This document shows, piece after piece, positions 52,045 to 61,993 of a stretch of DNA of 64,000 nt (position 1 is the first letter of the stretch; every line of letters begins with the position of its first letter). The notes below the pieces were generated by a model. It was not told the origin of the DNA. It did no database searches and saw only the letters and a list, made by a program, of their open reading frames with translations. This stretch comes from an uncultured Bacteroidia bacterium (GTDB taxonomy: Bacteria > Bacteroidota > Bacteroidia > Bacteroidales > Prolixibacteraceae), in the NCBI GenBank assembly GCA_903905505.1, contig CAIVGL010000022.1, forward strand, positions 128,761-192,760, in the 5' to 3' direction. Both the position numbers and the translations under genes were made by a program.

Positions 52045-52086
52045 GGGAGATAGACGATGGTCATTGAATTTCATCGTCTATCTCCC
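52045..52086 (-). terminator. Strong terminator after the DUF1080 gene
   Basis: A perfect 15-bp stem (52045-52059 and 52072-52086, GGGAGATAGACGATG type) with a 12-base loop, followed on the minus strand by AATTGATTTTTTA. It lies 48 bases past the stop of the DUF1080 gene and ends the upstream transcription unit. Confidence 0.85.
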
Positions 52087-52133
52087 TTCGGATTTTAGGA
52101 ACTCATTCGTGTGTATTCCTAACTGTTAGTTGA

Positions 52134-52883
52134 TTAAAGTCTTCTTACCCAGATATTCCGGTAGCTAACTTCGTTGCCGTGATTTTGCAACATCATAGGT
52201 AACTCGGTTTGGTTGATGGCCGTTTTGCCATTGCCTGCTTGAGTAGCACCTTTAATTTCAACATGATTTTGGATCAACACACCATTATGAAAAACAGTAA
52301 AATAGCCAGGTGTTTTTTGCTTGCCCGCCTCAAATCGTGGTGCAGTAAAAATAATATCATAAACTTGCCATTTGCCTGGTTTTAAGCACGCATTGACAAG
52401 TGGAGGATATTGTTTGTAGATCGCACCTGCTTGACCGTCGTAATAGGTTGTGTTGATATAAGAATTTAAAACTTGAACTTCGTATTTCCCCATCAAGTAG
52501 ACCCCAGAGTTGCCACATCCTTGACTTTTTTTTCCTGCTTTCACATCTTTAATAGGCGAGTTCCATTCGATGTGCAATTGGCAGTCGCCAAATTTTTCTT
52601 TTGTTTGAATGCTAGTTGTTTTTGGATTAACGGTAAACTTACGACCTCTAATAATCCATTCTGCAGGCTCGCCATTTTTGATGCTTTCAAAGTTAGCTAA
52701 TGAACCTTTGTCGAATAAGATAATCGCATCTGAAGGTGCTTTGCCTTTTATGACTGGTTGGATAACGATAGGCTCCTTTAGTTTGCTCTCAGCATTCTGA
52801 GAATACACTTTTGCCGCTGGAAAAACAAAAAGTAGCGCGAATAGAATAACACTTGCGTAAAGATTAGTTTTTGAATTGTTCAT
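52134..52883 (-). CDS. DUF1080 protein (3-keto-disaccharide hydrolase-like fold), second copy
   Basis: A 249-residue exported protein with a cleavable Sec signal (ends near VYSQ) and no lipobox, unlike the lipoprotein copy at 13953. The jelly-roll motifs are IILFDKGSLANFESI, FGDCQLHIEW, CGNSGVYLMGKYEVQVLNSY and GKWQVYDIIF. Conserved Cys pairs and the GNSGVY loop are typical of DUF1080. It probably acts in the periplasm on sugars or 3-keto-sugars. It shares low sequence similarity with the first copy, so they are not a recent duplication. Confidence 0.8.
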   Translation of the reverse strand: MNNSKTNLYASVILFALLFVFPAAKVYSQNAESKLKEPIVIQPVIKGKAPSDAIILFDKGSLANFESIKNGEPAEWIIRGRKFTVNPKTTSIQTKEKFGDCQLHIEWNSPIKDVKAGKKSQGCGNSGVYLMGKYEVQVLNSYINTTYYDGQAGAIYKQYPPLVNACLKPGKWQVYDIIFTAPRFEAGKQKTPGYFTVFHNGVLIQNHVEIKGATQAGNGKTAINQTELPMMLQNHGNEVSYRNIWVRRL

Positions 52884-52976
52884 TGTTTTTTATTTAATTG
52901 ATTAGTAATGCTAAAAGTGTAAAAATATCTTGGTTTAAACAACTGATTTGTTAATAGTTGAAATTTATTTTACTTA

Positions 52977-55046
52977 TTATTTAATGCGTATTAAAGTGGC
53001 GCCATGTCGTGCCACCTGACTTGAAAAGGTTTCTGAGAATTGACCCAGATCTTTTTGTCTCCAAAGATCACGAACGGTGTGCTTTCCTGAAAGGCCAAGA
53101 TCGCTCAAATTCACCGTTACTTGACTTGTAAATTCGCCTCTGTTAAACAGTCCGACGGCCAATGAGCCATCTTCCATTTTTTTCGCCCAGACCTCCACAT
53201 TCTCATTCTTTGTGATTCGATGCGCTTGAATGCCTAGTGGATCTTGATTGACCTCAATAACTTCATCGTTGGTTAATAGACCTAAGGTAAAGTCATCTAG
53301 TTTGGTCATATCACAGCCAATAAGTAATGGTGATGCAAGCAGGGACCAAAGGCTGATATGCATATATTGCTCATTTGCGGTTAGTCGTGAAGGGGACTTG
53401 CCGCCTCCCATCATGCCGACTACGAACATGTCACAATCGTTCCAGTGACCTGGTCCGGCCACGATTTCGCGACCATTTTGTGTAAATCCAATTCCATCAA
53501 TGCTTGACCATAGATCGGTGATATCTCCTGTTGTCCGCCAAGCATTAGCACCTGTTTCTTTCGCCCATGGCCAGACATCTAAGGTCTCGCTAAGACTGAA
53601 AATAATATCGCGTTTGGTTTTAATCAGTGCATCAGCCATGGTTTTCCATGGAATTCGTTGTTCATAAAGGCTGATATCTTTGGTCGAATACTGGTTGTAA
53701 CACCAGTCGTATTTTAGGTAGTCAAAACCCCAGTCGGCATAACGTTGAGCATCTTTTTCTTCGAACTGAAAGCTTCCAGTATGTCCTTGGCAAGTATATA
53801 ATCCAGGAGAAGAGTATATTCCAGCTTTAAGACCTTTGCTGTGGATGTAATCACAAAGTTTCTTCATATCTGGAAATTTCTTGTTGGTGTTAATCATCCC
53901 ATCCTTATCACGTGGAATACCAACTAACATCGTGTCTTTGGCAGAGTGTTTGATCTGCCAGCAATCGTCGATATTAATATAGCCCCAGCCATGGTTGATT
54001 AAGCCACTGCTAACCATTGCATCTGCAGCAGCTCGCACATGTGATTCGTTAACGCTACGACTAAAAACATTCCAGCTATTCCAACCCATTGGAGGTGTTA
54101 ATGCTAAGGTGTCACCGCTGACAATCTTAAACGAACGTTCGGTTGCTCCCAAGGCATTTGTTGCCAGTACGGTGGTATTGTAAGTCCCTTTCGTTTTTAA
54201 TTGACCAGTGATTTGTCCAGTTTTTGAGTCCAGGGTTAATCCTTTCGGTAATCTTTTGACTTCAAATTTCATTGGACGATCACCCGATGCAGCTATGGTA
54301 TAAAGGAAAGGAGATCCTGGTCTTACACCAAGTACTTTTGGCCCATTAATTCGTGGCTGAGGAGCGGTTTTTGGTGTTAGGATATAGGGCTCTTCACGCG
54401 GAGGGGCTATGGGTGTAGGTTTAGCACCTGTAACCGTAAACTGTGCATCGGCCCAATCGGCATGATCAAATTCGGTGGCATCACCAGTACTACTCACAAC
54501 CATGACCATGGTTTTTACCCCCGTTAGATCCACGTCAACCTTCTCTGCCGGCATTCCAGCAAGCATAACTGGACTCTTCCATAGTAGAATGCCATCTCCA
54601 TAGATTTGGAAAATAACATGACCATTAATTTTTTTGTATTCATCGTAACCTTTTAAAAAGGCACTCCGTAATTCATCACGCACGATGCGAGGTACCACTT
54701 CGTCATCGATTCCAACCATAGAGGTAAATCGTTTTGTGCCACCTTGTAAGTCTAGCCAAAGGACGAAACGCGCATGGGTGCCTAATCCGTTTAAGAATTT
54801 CTGACCACTGATGTACATCGGTTGGCCACTCACTGATCTGTTCGCTTGTGGTCTGTTTTCGCACAACGCCTCGTGCATAACTAGGGAGCTTAGCATCACA
54901 ATCTCTTCTTGCTTAGCGACCTCATCCTTAGTGGCAGTTGGCTGAGATGCTTGCTTGTTTTTCTCTTGCTGATTCGTTTCAATCGAGGATCCAAAGGCCG
55001 TGTTTACGCCTAATAGTATGGTGCAAATTAATAGTAGCTTTTTCAT
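52977..55046 (-). CDS. NPCBM-GH27 alpha-galactosidase-like enzyme
   Basis: A 689-residue exported enzyme. Residues about 55-205 form an NPCBM carbohydrate-binding domain (GQKFLNGLGTHARF). An Ig-like putative-galactose domain follows (GLTLDSKTGQITGQLKTKGTY). The GH27 barrel starts at TPPMGWNSWNVF (about 317-328). The nucleophile is Asp447 in YLKYDWC and the acid/base probably Asp508 in RTTGDI. GH27 enzymes release terminal alpha-linked galactose, N-acetylgalactosamine or arabinopyranose. It may be transcribed with the downstream DUF1080 gene. Confidence 0.92.
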   Translation of the reverse strand: MKKLLLICTILLGVNTAFGSSIETNQQEKNKQASQPTATKDEVAKQEEIVMLSSLVMHEALCENRPQANRSVSGQPMYISGQKFLNGLGTHARFVLWLDLQGGTKRFTSMVGIDDEVVPRIVRDELRSAFLKGYDEYKKINGHVIFQIYGDGILLWKSPVMLAGMPAEKVDVDLTGVKTMVMVVSSTGDATEFDHADWADAQFTVTGAKPTPIAPPREEPYILTPKTAPQPRINGPKVLGVRPGSPFLYTIAASGDRPMKFEVKRLPKGLTLDSKTGQITGQLKTKGTYNTTVLATNALGATERSFKIVSGDTLALTPPMGWNSWNVFSRSVNESHVRAAADAMVSSGLINHGWGYINIDDCWQIKHSAKDTMLVGIPRDKDGMINTNKKFPDMKKLCDYIHSKGLKAGIYSSPGLYTCQGHTGSFQFEEKDAQRYADWGFDYLKYDWCYNQYSTKDISLYEQRIPWKTMADALIKTKRDIIFSLSETLDVWPWAKETGANAWRTTGDITDLWSSIDGIGFTQNGREIVAGPGHWNDCDMFVVGMMGGGKSPSRLTANEQYMHISLWSLLASPLLIGCDMTKLDDFTLGLLTNDEVIEVNQDPLGIQAHRITKNENVEVWAKKMEDGSLAVGLFNRGEFTSQVTVNLSDLGLSGKHTVRDLWRQKDLGQFSETFSSQVARHGATLIRIK

Positions 55047-55067
55047 TTTTGAATAGTTAGATGATTT

Positions 55068-55769
55068 TTATTTCTTGATTTCTGTCAGGGCACGCTCTAG
55101 TTCCACCGTTATAAGTCTTGCTTGTTCTTCGACCCCTTTTTTGCTGAAATGAATTCCATCGGTATCGTACAAGTCAACATTCGTGAATGATGGCGTGTAG
55201 ACATCAACTAAAGGGATATTTTTAGATGCGGTAAACTCGGCAACTGCTTTATTGCGGTTGATGACACCATCGTTTAATTTGTCGAAATTTTTCAACTGAT
55301 GGCCAACTCTTCTGGCGGTTGTATTCACCCAAATAATTTTTACGTCGCGGTTTTGCTTCTTAAATAGTTTATACACGGCAGGGATATCACGGCTATATTG
55401 CTCATCTGTGTAATCAGTGCCATGTAGTCCATTGTTGAAGCAAATAACATCGAACTTATAGCTAAAAAAAAGTGCTTTTAGTTGAGCAATTAGACTAGGA
55501 TCGCCAAGACTTCTTGAGGTTGTAAACTTGCAGCATAGAGCTTTTTTTCCAATTTTCCCATTCACTACTTGGTAGTAACGTTCAACGTGCGAGTCACCCA
55601 TGATAAGGACTCTGGGTACATCGTGCTTATTGGTGGATACCATCCACATATTGCTCCATTCGGTCCCTTCGCTAATTGCTTTCTTTTTCGGAGTTGGGCT
55701 ACTTGCAAAGGTATTTTCATTTGCTCCGATAGTGCAAATTGCGAATAGAATTAGAATTAATTTTTTCAT
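55068..55769 (-). CDS. Exported SGNH esterase
   Basis: A 233-residue SGNH hydrolase with a signal peptide. The nucleophile is Ser60 in VLIMGDSHVERYY; FNNGLHGTDY forms a block III-like segment, and DTDGIHFSKKG supplies the Asp and His. It is unrelated in detail to the GxDLY esterases. Probably removes acyl groups blocking the fucosidase or galactosidase encoded on either side. Confidence 0.8.
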   Translation of the reverse strand: MKKLILILFAICTIGANENTFASSPTPKKKAISEGTEWSNMWMVSTNKHDVPRVLIMGDSHVERYYQVVNGKIGKKALCCKFTTSRSLGDPSLIAQLKALFFSYKFDVICFNNGLHGTDYTDEQYSRDIPAVYKLFKKQNRDVKIIWVNTTARRVGHQLKNFDKLNDGVINRNKAVAEFTASKNIPLVDVYTPSFTNVDLYDTDGIHFSKKGVEEQARLITVELERALTEIKK

Positions 55770-55819
55770 GGTTTAGATTTTGTAAAATCGTTTATTAGAT
55801 AGTATGAACTAGAAAAATA

Positions 55820-58036
55820 TTAGTTAGAAGCTTCGCTCCACAGCAAAGGGAGAAGTCTCTGGTATGAGTTCCAACCAAATCCATCGCCTCCAGCATTTCC
55901 AGGCCATTCGACAACGAAATTAAGTTTAGGCTGACCTGTCGTGCCGAAATAATAGAGAACGGTTATTTTATGAAGACCTGCCTGCAATGGCACGTCGGCT
56001 ATTTTTATACCCGTAGGCAGACCACTCGATGCATCGTTTTCAATCACTGATTTCTCATCTACATAGATACGACAACCGTTGTTTGCTCCTGCTTGAAAGG
56101 TATATACCGCTTGTGCGGGTGCCCGGAAGTAACCCTCAAAGCGCAAGGTAAAATGCTCTTTTCTTTTTTGAGTTTTAAGAATTGAATTTACCACTTTCAT
56201 CGGGTTCGGATCGAGCCCCGTAGCTACAGGTTTCACTTTGGTTGTATTTAAATACGTAAAGATCTCTTGATAAGGGAGGAAGCCATTGTTGGCATCTTCG
56301 TAATACGACCAAGCTAAACCTTGTTTTAGATTCGGTTTGTCTGCCAAGGCTGGCTGATAGTCGGCCTCTGTGTAGACTTTTGCTTTTTCACGGTAGGGAA
56401 GAGCTTTAAAGAGTCCGATATAACTTAAGGCAGGCATGTCGCGAGCCTCGGTTACGCTAAATCTAATTTTATCGGATGTGATTTCACTAAATGGCAGAAT
56501 TCGTTTGTGACCAACTGTTCGACCTTCGGTTACAACTTTCCAGGCCCCATTTTTCCAGGCCTCAAGTTTAAACGCAGAGATGCGCTGTCCCTCGTTGATG
56601 TATTCCTGGATAAGTAGGTTGTTAAAAGTTTGTTCCCCATTAAATTCAGCGGTTAATACAAGACTTTTGCTTTGATTTTTCGTGATATAAGGCTTTTTAT
56701 TCCCCTCTATGAATAAGTTCGAGGCTTTGTAATTTGCGGAGCCACCAGTCAAGGTTATTTTGGCATCTTTAAATAGATTCGTGCTAAACGAATTTGTAAT
56801 CCATTGGCGCAGTTCAACCATACGATCCAGTTGCTGTTTGTTAAAAACGCCTGTTGGATCAGGGGCTGGACTGACAATAAGATTGGCACCTGATCCGATT
56901 GATGCATAATAGGTGTTGACTAATATTTCCAATGAACGAGGTTCTCCTTCTCCGTCCCAATGCCACCCTTTTTTCAGTAAGGCTAGATCTCCCTCTTGAG
57001 GGATGAAAAATAGGTCTTGTCCTTTTAGATTTTCAACATTATCGGTTACAGTTGGCAGTTTTTTACTAATCAGTTGTCCGAAGTGATAGGGTACCCAACT
57101 TTGAGTTCGTAGCTCAGGAAGCATCGGTAAAACATTCCAGTTAACAGCATCACCTACGGCTGATTCATTTCCGCACCAGCGCACCCCAAATCCGCACATT
57201 GCGACTAATGATTTAGGTTGAAAATGATGGATGATTTCGAAAATCCGATTCCAGTCTTCTGCGCCATTCGTCCCTGCACCATCGAACCATAGCTCACTAA
57301 TCTCGCCATACGGTATTAGGGTCTCCATCAACTGCTGCTCGACATAATCTTGATAAGCTTTGCGTTGTTCAGGTGTCATCTTATCTGCCCCTTTACGCGG
57401 ACGATCACATCTTGGATCGTGTTCGTCCCAGAGTGAAATATAGAGACCTAGTTTCAACCCACCCTCTTTGCAGGCATCAGCAATCTCTTTGATCATATCG
57501 CCTTTGCCATCACGCCATGGTGAGTTTCGGACGTTATAATCGTTTAGTTTTGAAGGCCAAAGGGTATAGCCATCATGGTGTTTTGCAACGAAAACAATCA
57601 TTTTGGCTCCAATAGCCTTATGAAATTTAACCCACTCTTTTGCGTCAAAAGCTACTGGATTAAACTTTCGCGGATCTTCTTTTCCAGTCCCTTGACCATG
57701 CCCCGAAAAAGTGCTCATCCCAAAATGGGGGAATGTAATTAGCTCCATATCTAGGTAAGCGAGCTTTTTTGCGGAGGGCTTAACATGTGCTGCGCGCAAA
57801 GTTGCTTGCTCAACGGTTTCGTTTAAAAATAGAGGTTGTGAGATTTCGTTTTTGTAGAATGCCTTCATCCATTTCCAATGATTTGCATTGGTGGCATTAA
57901 TCTCCTCTATTGGATATTGGTATGCGGGCATCTTCGGGATTTCATTTTTCTTGGCTAGAGCGATGTTTATCGTTCCTACTATAAAAATGAGACTTAAGGA
58001 TAATATCCTTAAGTCTTTAAGATTAATTTTTAGCAT
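55820..58036 (-). CDS. GH29 alpha-L-fucosidase with C-terminal binding domains
   Basis: A 738-residue exported protein. The GH29 barrel (about 90-400) shows HFGMSTFSGHGQG, AKHHDGYTLWPSKLNDYNV and the nucleophile Asp252 in ISELWFDGAG. NLIVSPAPDPTGVF marks the end of the barrel. A discoidin-like domain (TLTGGSANYKASNLF...RISAFKLEAW) and a PA14-like domain (about 600-735, FTLRFEGYFRAPAQAVYTFQAGANNG) follow. This domain set suggests binding to polymeric, not free, substrate. The gene lies between an SGNH esterase and the double-GH29 gene. Confidence 0.92.
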   Translation of the reverse strand: MLKINLKDLRILSLSLIFIVGTINIALAKKNEIPKMPAYQYPIEEINATNANHWKWMKAFYKNEISQPLFLNETVEQATLRAAHVKPSAKKLAYLDMELITFPHFGMSTFSGHGQGTGKEDPRKFNPVAFDAKEWVKFHKAIGAKMIVFVAKHHDGYTLWPSKLNDYNVRNSPWRDGKGDMIKEIADACKEGGLKLGLYISLWDEHDPRCDRPRKGADKMTPEQRKAYQDYVEQQLMETLIPYGEISELWFDGAGTNGAEDWNRIFEIIHHFQPKSLVAMCGFGVRWCGNESAVGDAVNWNVLPMLPELRTQSWVPYHFGQLISKKLPTVTDNVENLKGQDLFFIPQEGDLALLKKGWHWDGEGEPRSLEILVNTYYASIGSGANLIVSPAPDPTGVFNKQQLDRMVELRQWITNSFSTNLFKDAKITLTGGSANYKASNLFIEGNKKPYITKNQSKSLVLTAEFNGEQTFNNLLIQEYINEGQRISAFKLEAWKNGAWKVVTEGRTVGHKRILPFSEITSDKIRFSVTEARDMPALSYIGLFKALPYREKAKVYTEADYQPALADKPNLKQGLAWSYYEDANNGFLPYQEIFTYLNTTKVKPVATGLDPNPMKVVNSILKTQKRKEHFTLRFEGYFRAPAQAVYTFQAGANNGCRIYVDEKSVIENDASSGLPTGIKIADVPLQAGLHKITVLYYFGTTGQPKLNFVVEWPGNAGGDGFGWNSYQRLLPLLWSEASN

Positions 58037-58081
58037 AATTAGTTAGTTTGATTTATGTTATCCTGAATGGTTAAATAAGTT

Positions 58082-61000
58082 TTATTTCTGCAGTTTTATC
58101 TCTTGGAGGCACATGCTATAGGCACTTCCATCTGGAGTTGATTTATAGCGGTTGTTCTTTTGATCCATCCAGTTCGCTGAATAGCACAGCCACATCGTTA
58201 GGCCATCAGAACTAATAAATTTAGATGGAATATTTACAAAATAGGCTGCTTCTCCAAAGTTCTTCAGGTATTTCACCATTTTCCATGGACCTGTAATCTG
58301 AGAGGACTCAAGGATGTAGGTGTTATATTTCGACAGTGTTGTTCCACCATCGGTGACGCACATCAGGTATTTTTTCAACGGGGCATTGTAGGTCATGGTC
58401 ACACAGCCCATGTTGTTATTCCAGGTGGCGATTGGTTTGATTTTCTTGAAATCACTTGTCCAGATTGCTTTGCCAGACGCGTTATTGCCTGCGAAAAACT
58501 CGTATTTCGAACCATCGTTAATCGTTTGAATACTAGGCTTGACACGAGTGATAAAGATTTGATCACCTGTGATCCAGCTGGCATTGGCATCGCGGGGTTG
58601 TTTGTCGTCTTTTGTCGCACCATGTCCTACAAGGTAAGCTTTACCATCTGGAGAGTGCTCCATGTTCTTACCAAAGTCGACAAAGTGAGGTGATCCAAAT
58701 CGCACTGGACCTTTGAATGTCTGTGGTTCTGGAAAGATTGGTTTGGCTGGTGTGTTTGGAGTCTGGACCCAATTTTTTCCTTGATCAGTGGAAGTTCGAA
58801 AGCCAACAAATGGACCTAAGATATCCCAGTTTAACCCTTTGCCACCATCGATCAAACAATAAGTTCCGTAATACCATACTCCATTGTAGAATAATGAGCC
58901 ACAAGGATATCTTCCGCCATAAGGGCTTGGGTCGCTTTTGTAAATAGCATGATTTTTGAATTTTAACTGCAATGGATTATCACCAATTATCGTTGCTTGG
59001 CCTGTCGCGGCATCGCGTCCTCCAGAGAAGGCTCCAAGACCATTAACTTTTCCATCGGTCCAAGGGGAATAAAGATTCCCATCTGATGCCCAAGAGGGGT
59101 ACCAGGTATCAGCATGTGCGTATTCGGCATGTTTGCCGGTGAAAATAAATGAACTTAGCTCAGTGCTTGGTGCAAATGGACAGTCTGCTGGTTGCTCGGA
59201 GCGCCAGATTGTGCCGGCTACAATAGGCTCTTTTTTCAGGTCAGGTTTGACTGTTTTAATTTCCGTGGTAGTCGAAATCGATTTGTCAATCTCGAGGCAT
59301 ACCACGGTAGCTATCTTCCCAGGATTTTCCTTCGGCAAGGTTAGGTAGAGGAAGTTGGATTCTGTTGAAATAGCTAATGGGGTTTGTTTTGGATCAAGAA
59401 GAAAATAGGCCTTCTTGATATTTTTGTTCATCGGAATGATTAATTTCTCAGGCCATTCGAAAAGATGGAGATAGATTTTATTACCTTTCTGTGTCGCATG
59501 ACAGCTGGATGGCAATCCATCGATATGTGGTGACTGGGTGCCATAGACGGCTTCACCATTGAGACGGATCCATTCGCCAACTTCTTTTAATCGGACCACA
59601 CTTTCGGGAGGTATCAGCCCTTCGGATGTAGGACCCACGTTTAATAAGTAGTTGCCACCTTTCCCGGCACAGTCGACTAAGTTGCTTACGATGGTCCTGC
59701 TTGATTTCCAATCGTGATCTGATTTGTCGAAACCCCAATGCTCATTAATTGTCATGCACGACTCCCAAGGTAAGGTCGGCACTTGGCCTGCTTTTGGGAT
59801 GCGCTGCTCTGGTGTTCCAAAGTCACCAGCTGCAGGATCAGTGGTTGGAATGTCTCGTGCTTTTGCTACTCGATTGTTTACAATAAGATTGGGCTGAATC
59901 GAACGTAAGTAATAATAGAGATCGTAGCCAGCTTCTTGAGTCCATGGTTTCTCAGAGTCGCCATCGAACCATAGAATTCCAATTGGACCATAGCGAGTAA
60001 GTAACTCTTTTAATTGTCCTTTCATAAATTCGGTATAGCGATCCATGATTGGCACATTGGTGTAGAGGTCGTTATACGGTTTTCTGTCAGCCCATTCAGG
60101 ATGATGCCAGTCCATGATGGAGTAGTAAAAACAAAGTTTTATATCAGCCTCTTTGCAAGCGATTGCTAATTCTTTTAATGGATCACGTTGGAAGGGTGTT
60201 GATTTAATGCCCCAATTGGTGAGGTCTGAACGGTACATGCTAAATCCATCGTGGTGTTTAGCTGTGATGACAATATATTTCATCCCAGCATCTTTCGCAA
60301 TTCGAACCCACTCTTTCGCATCGAATTTAACGGGGTTGAAGTCTTTGGCGAATAACTCGTATTTTGAAGCTGGAATCTTAGCTTGTTCTTGCAGCCATTC
60401 ACCACCGCCTCTGAATTCATTGTATTCTCCGGCAGGAACTGAATAGACACCCCAATGAATAAACATCCCAAAACGCCCCTCTGTAAACCAGCGCATCCGC
60501 TCAGTACGCTGTTCTGGTGTTTCACCTTTTAACGATTCAGTGGTAACCACTTGCTCTGGCGCAAGTTTGGGTTTGACTTCTGAACTAGTTGTGTTGTAAA
60601 TGGCAAATTTGCGAATCAGCGGAGTCCCAACACTCCTATTTATTTTTAGTCGAACCGCACTGACTTCAACAGGATCAAATCGTTCGATGCGCTTATGACC
60701 AATGCAACTTCCGCCTCCAATTTTTTTCCATTCTGTTCCAATCTTCCCTTCGATCGTATATTCGCGAACGCGTTCACCTTTGGTGATTTGCTCCATCAGA
60801 ATTACGTGGTCGATGGTTTGTGACTGCGTGAGTTTCAATTCTAGGAGATCTCCTTTGCCAGATTTCTCGGCCACACTCTTTCCAAATCGTCTTTTTATTT
60901 CTTGTCCGAATTCTTTAAATCGGTCGAGTTGAGCTTGCGATATTAGTCCGTCTTTGTCAGGTGCAGCATTGATTAATAGGTTACAGTTGTGCCCTACTGA

Positions 61001-61951
61001 CTTGTAATAGATGTCCATTAACTGATCAACGGTAAGTAGGTTTTTATCGGAGTTAGGGCTCCACATCCAATCGCCGCCAAGGATGTTGACATCTGCTTCG
61101 CCTGGACACCAATCTTTTTCATCAGGAGAGCCGCGCTTTGTGTCGAAGGGATTCGTACCTGTTGACCAACATGGATAACCCACCTTGCCTTTTTCCCATC
61201 CAACCCAGCGGATAGTCTCTATTTTAGGTTCGCCACCACCATAGATCATCGCATTAGGCTGTAGTTTCTTGGCGTATGGCATTACGTTAATTCCTGCCGT
61301 CGAATCGGGTAGACCCCCATCGAACCAAATTTCGGCCAGTTTACCATAGTTTCCCCAAAGCTCTTTGACTTGCTGAATCTTAGAGGCGGCATATTTGGCT
61401 TGAAGCTCCGGATTTCCCCCTTTACCTCTATTGATAACTCCAGGATGGTCGGCTTGCCACCATCCATTCACACGCATATGACAATATATTCCCGGTGCAA
61501 TATTATTAGTTCGACAAGCAGTCACGAAATCTTTTACAATATCACCTTTCCCATTCATGTATGGCGATTGCTTCATCCCATAAGGATAAGCATCACTCTG
61601 CCATAGCATAAATCCACTCCCATGAGTAGCCGTAAGCACCGCATATTTAGCATCCAGTGATTTGGCCACTTCCATCCATTGGTTAACATTTAACTTGGTC
61701 GGATTAAAAATCTCTGGCTTTGGAAAGTTGTCATATTTACGATGATTCCAATTTGGGATAAATGCGTTCATATCATAATGATAGAATATCCCAATCTCGT
61801 AATCTTGCCATTTGGCTTGATCTTTTGTTGGTCGAGGCAAGGATTTTACATCGTTTTGCTTATTTGAAACAGTCGCATTTACAGCAAATATTGGCGATGC
61901 AACGATGAATAGCCACGCTAGAACGGCCAAAAAACTGATCGTAAGTCTCAT
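58082..61951 (-). CDS. GH29-GH29-beta-propeller fusion protein
   Basis: At 1289 residues it is the largest gene. Module 1 (about 40-365) is a divergent GH29 barrel: YEIGIFYHYDMNAF, HGSGFMLWQSDAYPY, and nucleophile Asp211 in LAEIWFDGG. A discoidin-like linker (370-455) follows. Module 2 (about 480-830) is a standard GH29: GRFGMFIHWGVYSVPAGEY, KHHDGFSMYRSDLTNWGI, nucleophile Asp663 in ILWFDGD, and NYLLNVGPTSEGLIPP. From about 905 to the end lies a repeat-rich propeller (YYGTYCLIDGGKGLNWD, YLMCVTDGG, ILESSQITGPWKMVKY) of DUF4185/sialidase-like type. Two fucosidases plus a possible third activity thus sit on one exported chain. Confidence 0.88.
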   Translation of the reverse strand: MRLTISFLAVLAWLFIVASPIFAVNATVSNKQNDVKSLPRPTKDQAKWQDYEIGIFYHYDMNAFIPNWNHRKYDNFPKPEIFNPTKLNVNQWMEVAKSLDAKYAVLTATHGSGFMLWQSDAYPYGMKQSPYMNGKGDIVKDFVTACRTNNIAPGIYCHMRVNGWWQADHPGVINRGKGGNPELQAKYAASKIQQVKELWGNYGKLAEIWFDGGLPDSTAGINVMPYAKKLQPNAMIYGGGEPKIETIRWVGWEKGKVGYPCWSTGTNPFDTKRGSPDEKDWCPGEADVNILGGDWMWSPNSDKNLLTVDQLMDIYYKSVGHNCNLLINAAPDKDGLISQAQLDRFKEFGQEIKRRFGKSVAEKSGKGDLLELKLTQSQTIDHVILMEQITKGERVREYTIEGKIGTEWKKIGGGSCIGHKRIERFDPVEVSAVRLKINRSVGTPLIRKFAIYNTTSSEVKPKLAPEQVVTTESLKGETPEQRTERMRWFTEGRFGMFIHWGVYSVPAGEYNEFRGGGEWLQEQAKIPASKYELFAKDFNPVKFDAKEWVRIAKDAGMKYIVITAKHHDGFSMYRSDLTNWGIKSTPFQRDPLKELAIACKEADIKLCFYYSIMDWHHPEWADRKPYNDLYTNVPIMDRYTEFMKGQLKELLTRYGPIGILWFDGDSEKPWTQEAGYDLYYYLRSIQPNLIVNNRVAKARDIPTTDPAAGDFGTPEQRIPKAGQVPTLPWESCMTINEHWGFDKSDHDWKSSRTIVSNLVDCAGKGGNYLLNVGPTSEGLIPPESVVRLKEVGEWIRLNGEAVYGTQSPHIDGLPSSCHATQKGNKIYLHLFEWPEKLIIPMNKNIKKAYFLLDPKQTPLAISTESNFLYLTLPKENPGKIATVVCLEIDKSISTTTEIKTVKPDLKKEPIVAGTIWRSEQPADCPFAPSTELSSFIFTGKHAEYAHADTWYPSWASDGNLYSPWTDGKVNGLGAFSGGRDAATGQATIIGDNPLQLKFKNHAIYKSDPSPYGGRYPCGSLFYNGVWYYGTYCLIDGGKGLNWDILGPFVGFRTSTDQGKNWVQTPNTPAKPIFPEPQTFKGPVRFGSPHFVDFGKNMEHSPDGKAYLVGHGATKDDKQPRDANASWITGDQIFITRVKPSIQTINDGSKYEFFAGNNASGKAIWTSDFKKIKPIATWNNNMGCVTMTYNAPLKKYLMCVTDGGTTLSKYNTYILESSQITGPWKMVKYLKNFGEAAYFVNIPSKFISSDGLTMWLCYSANWMDQKNNRYKSTPDGSAYSMCLQEIKLQK

Positions 61952-61993
61952 TATTCTTAAGTTTAGAAGTTGTGCTTCTATCTATGACACATG

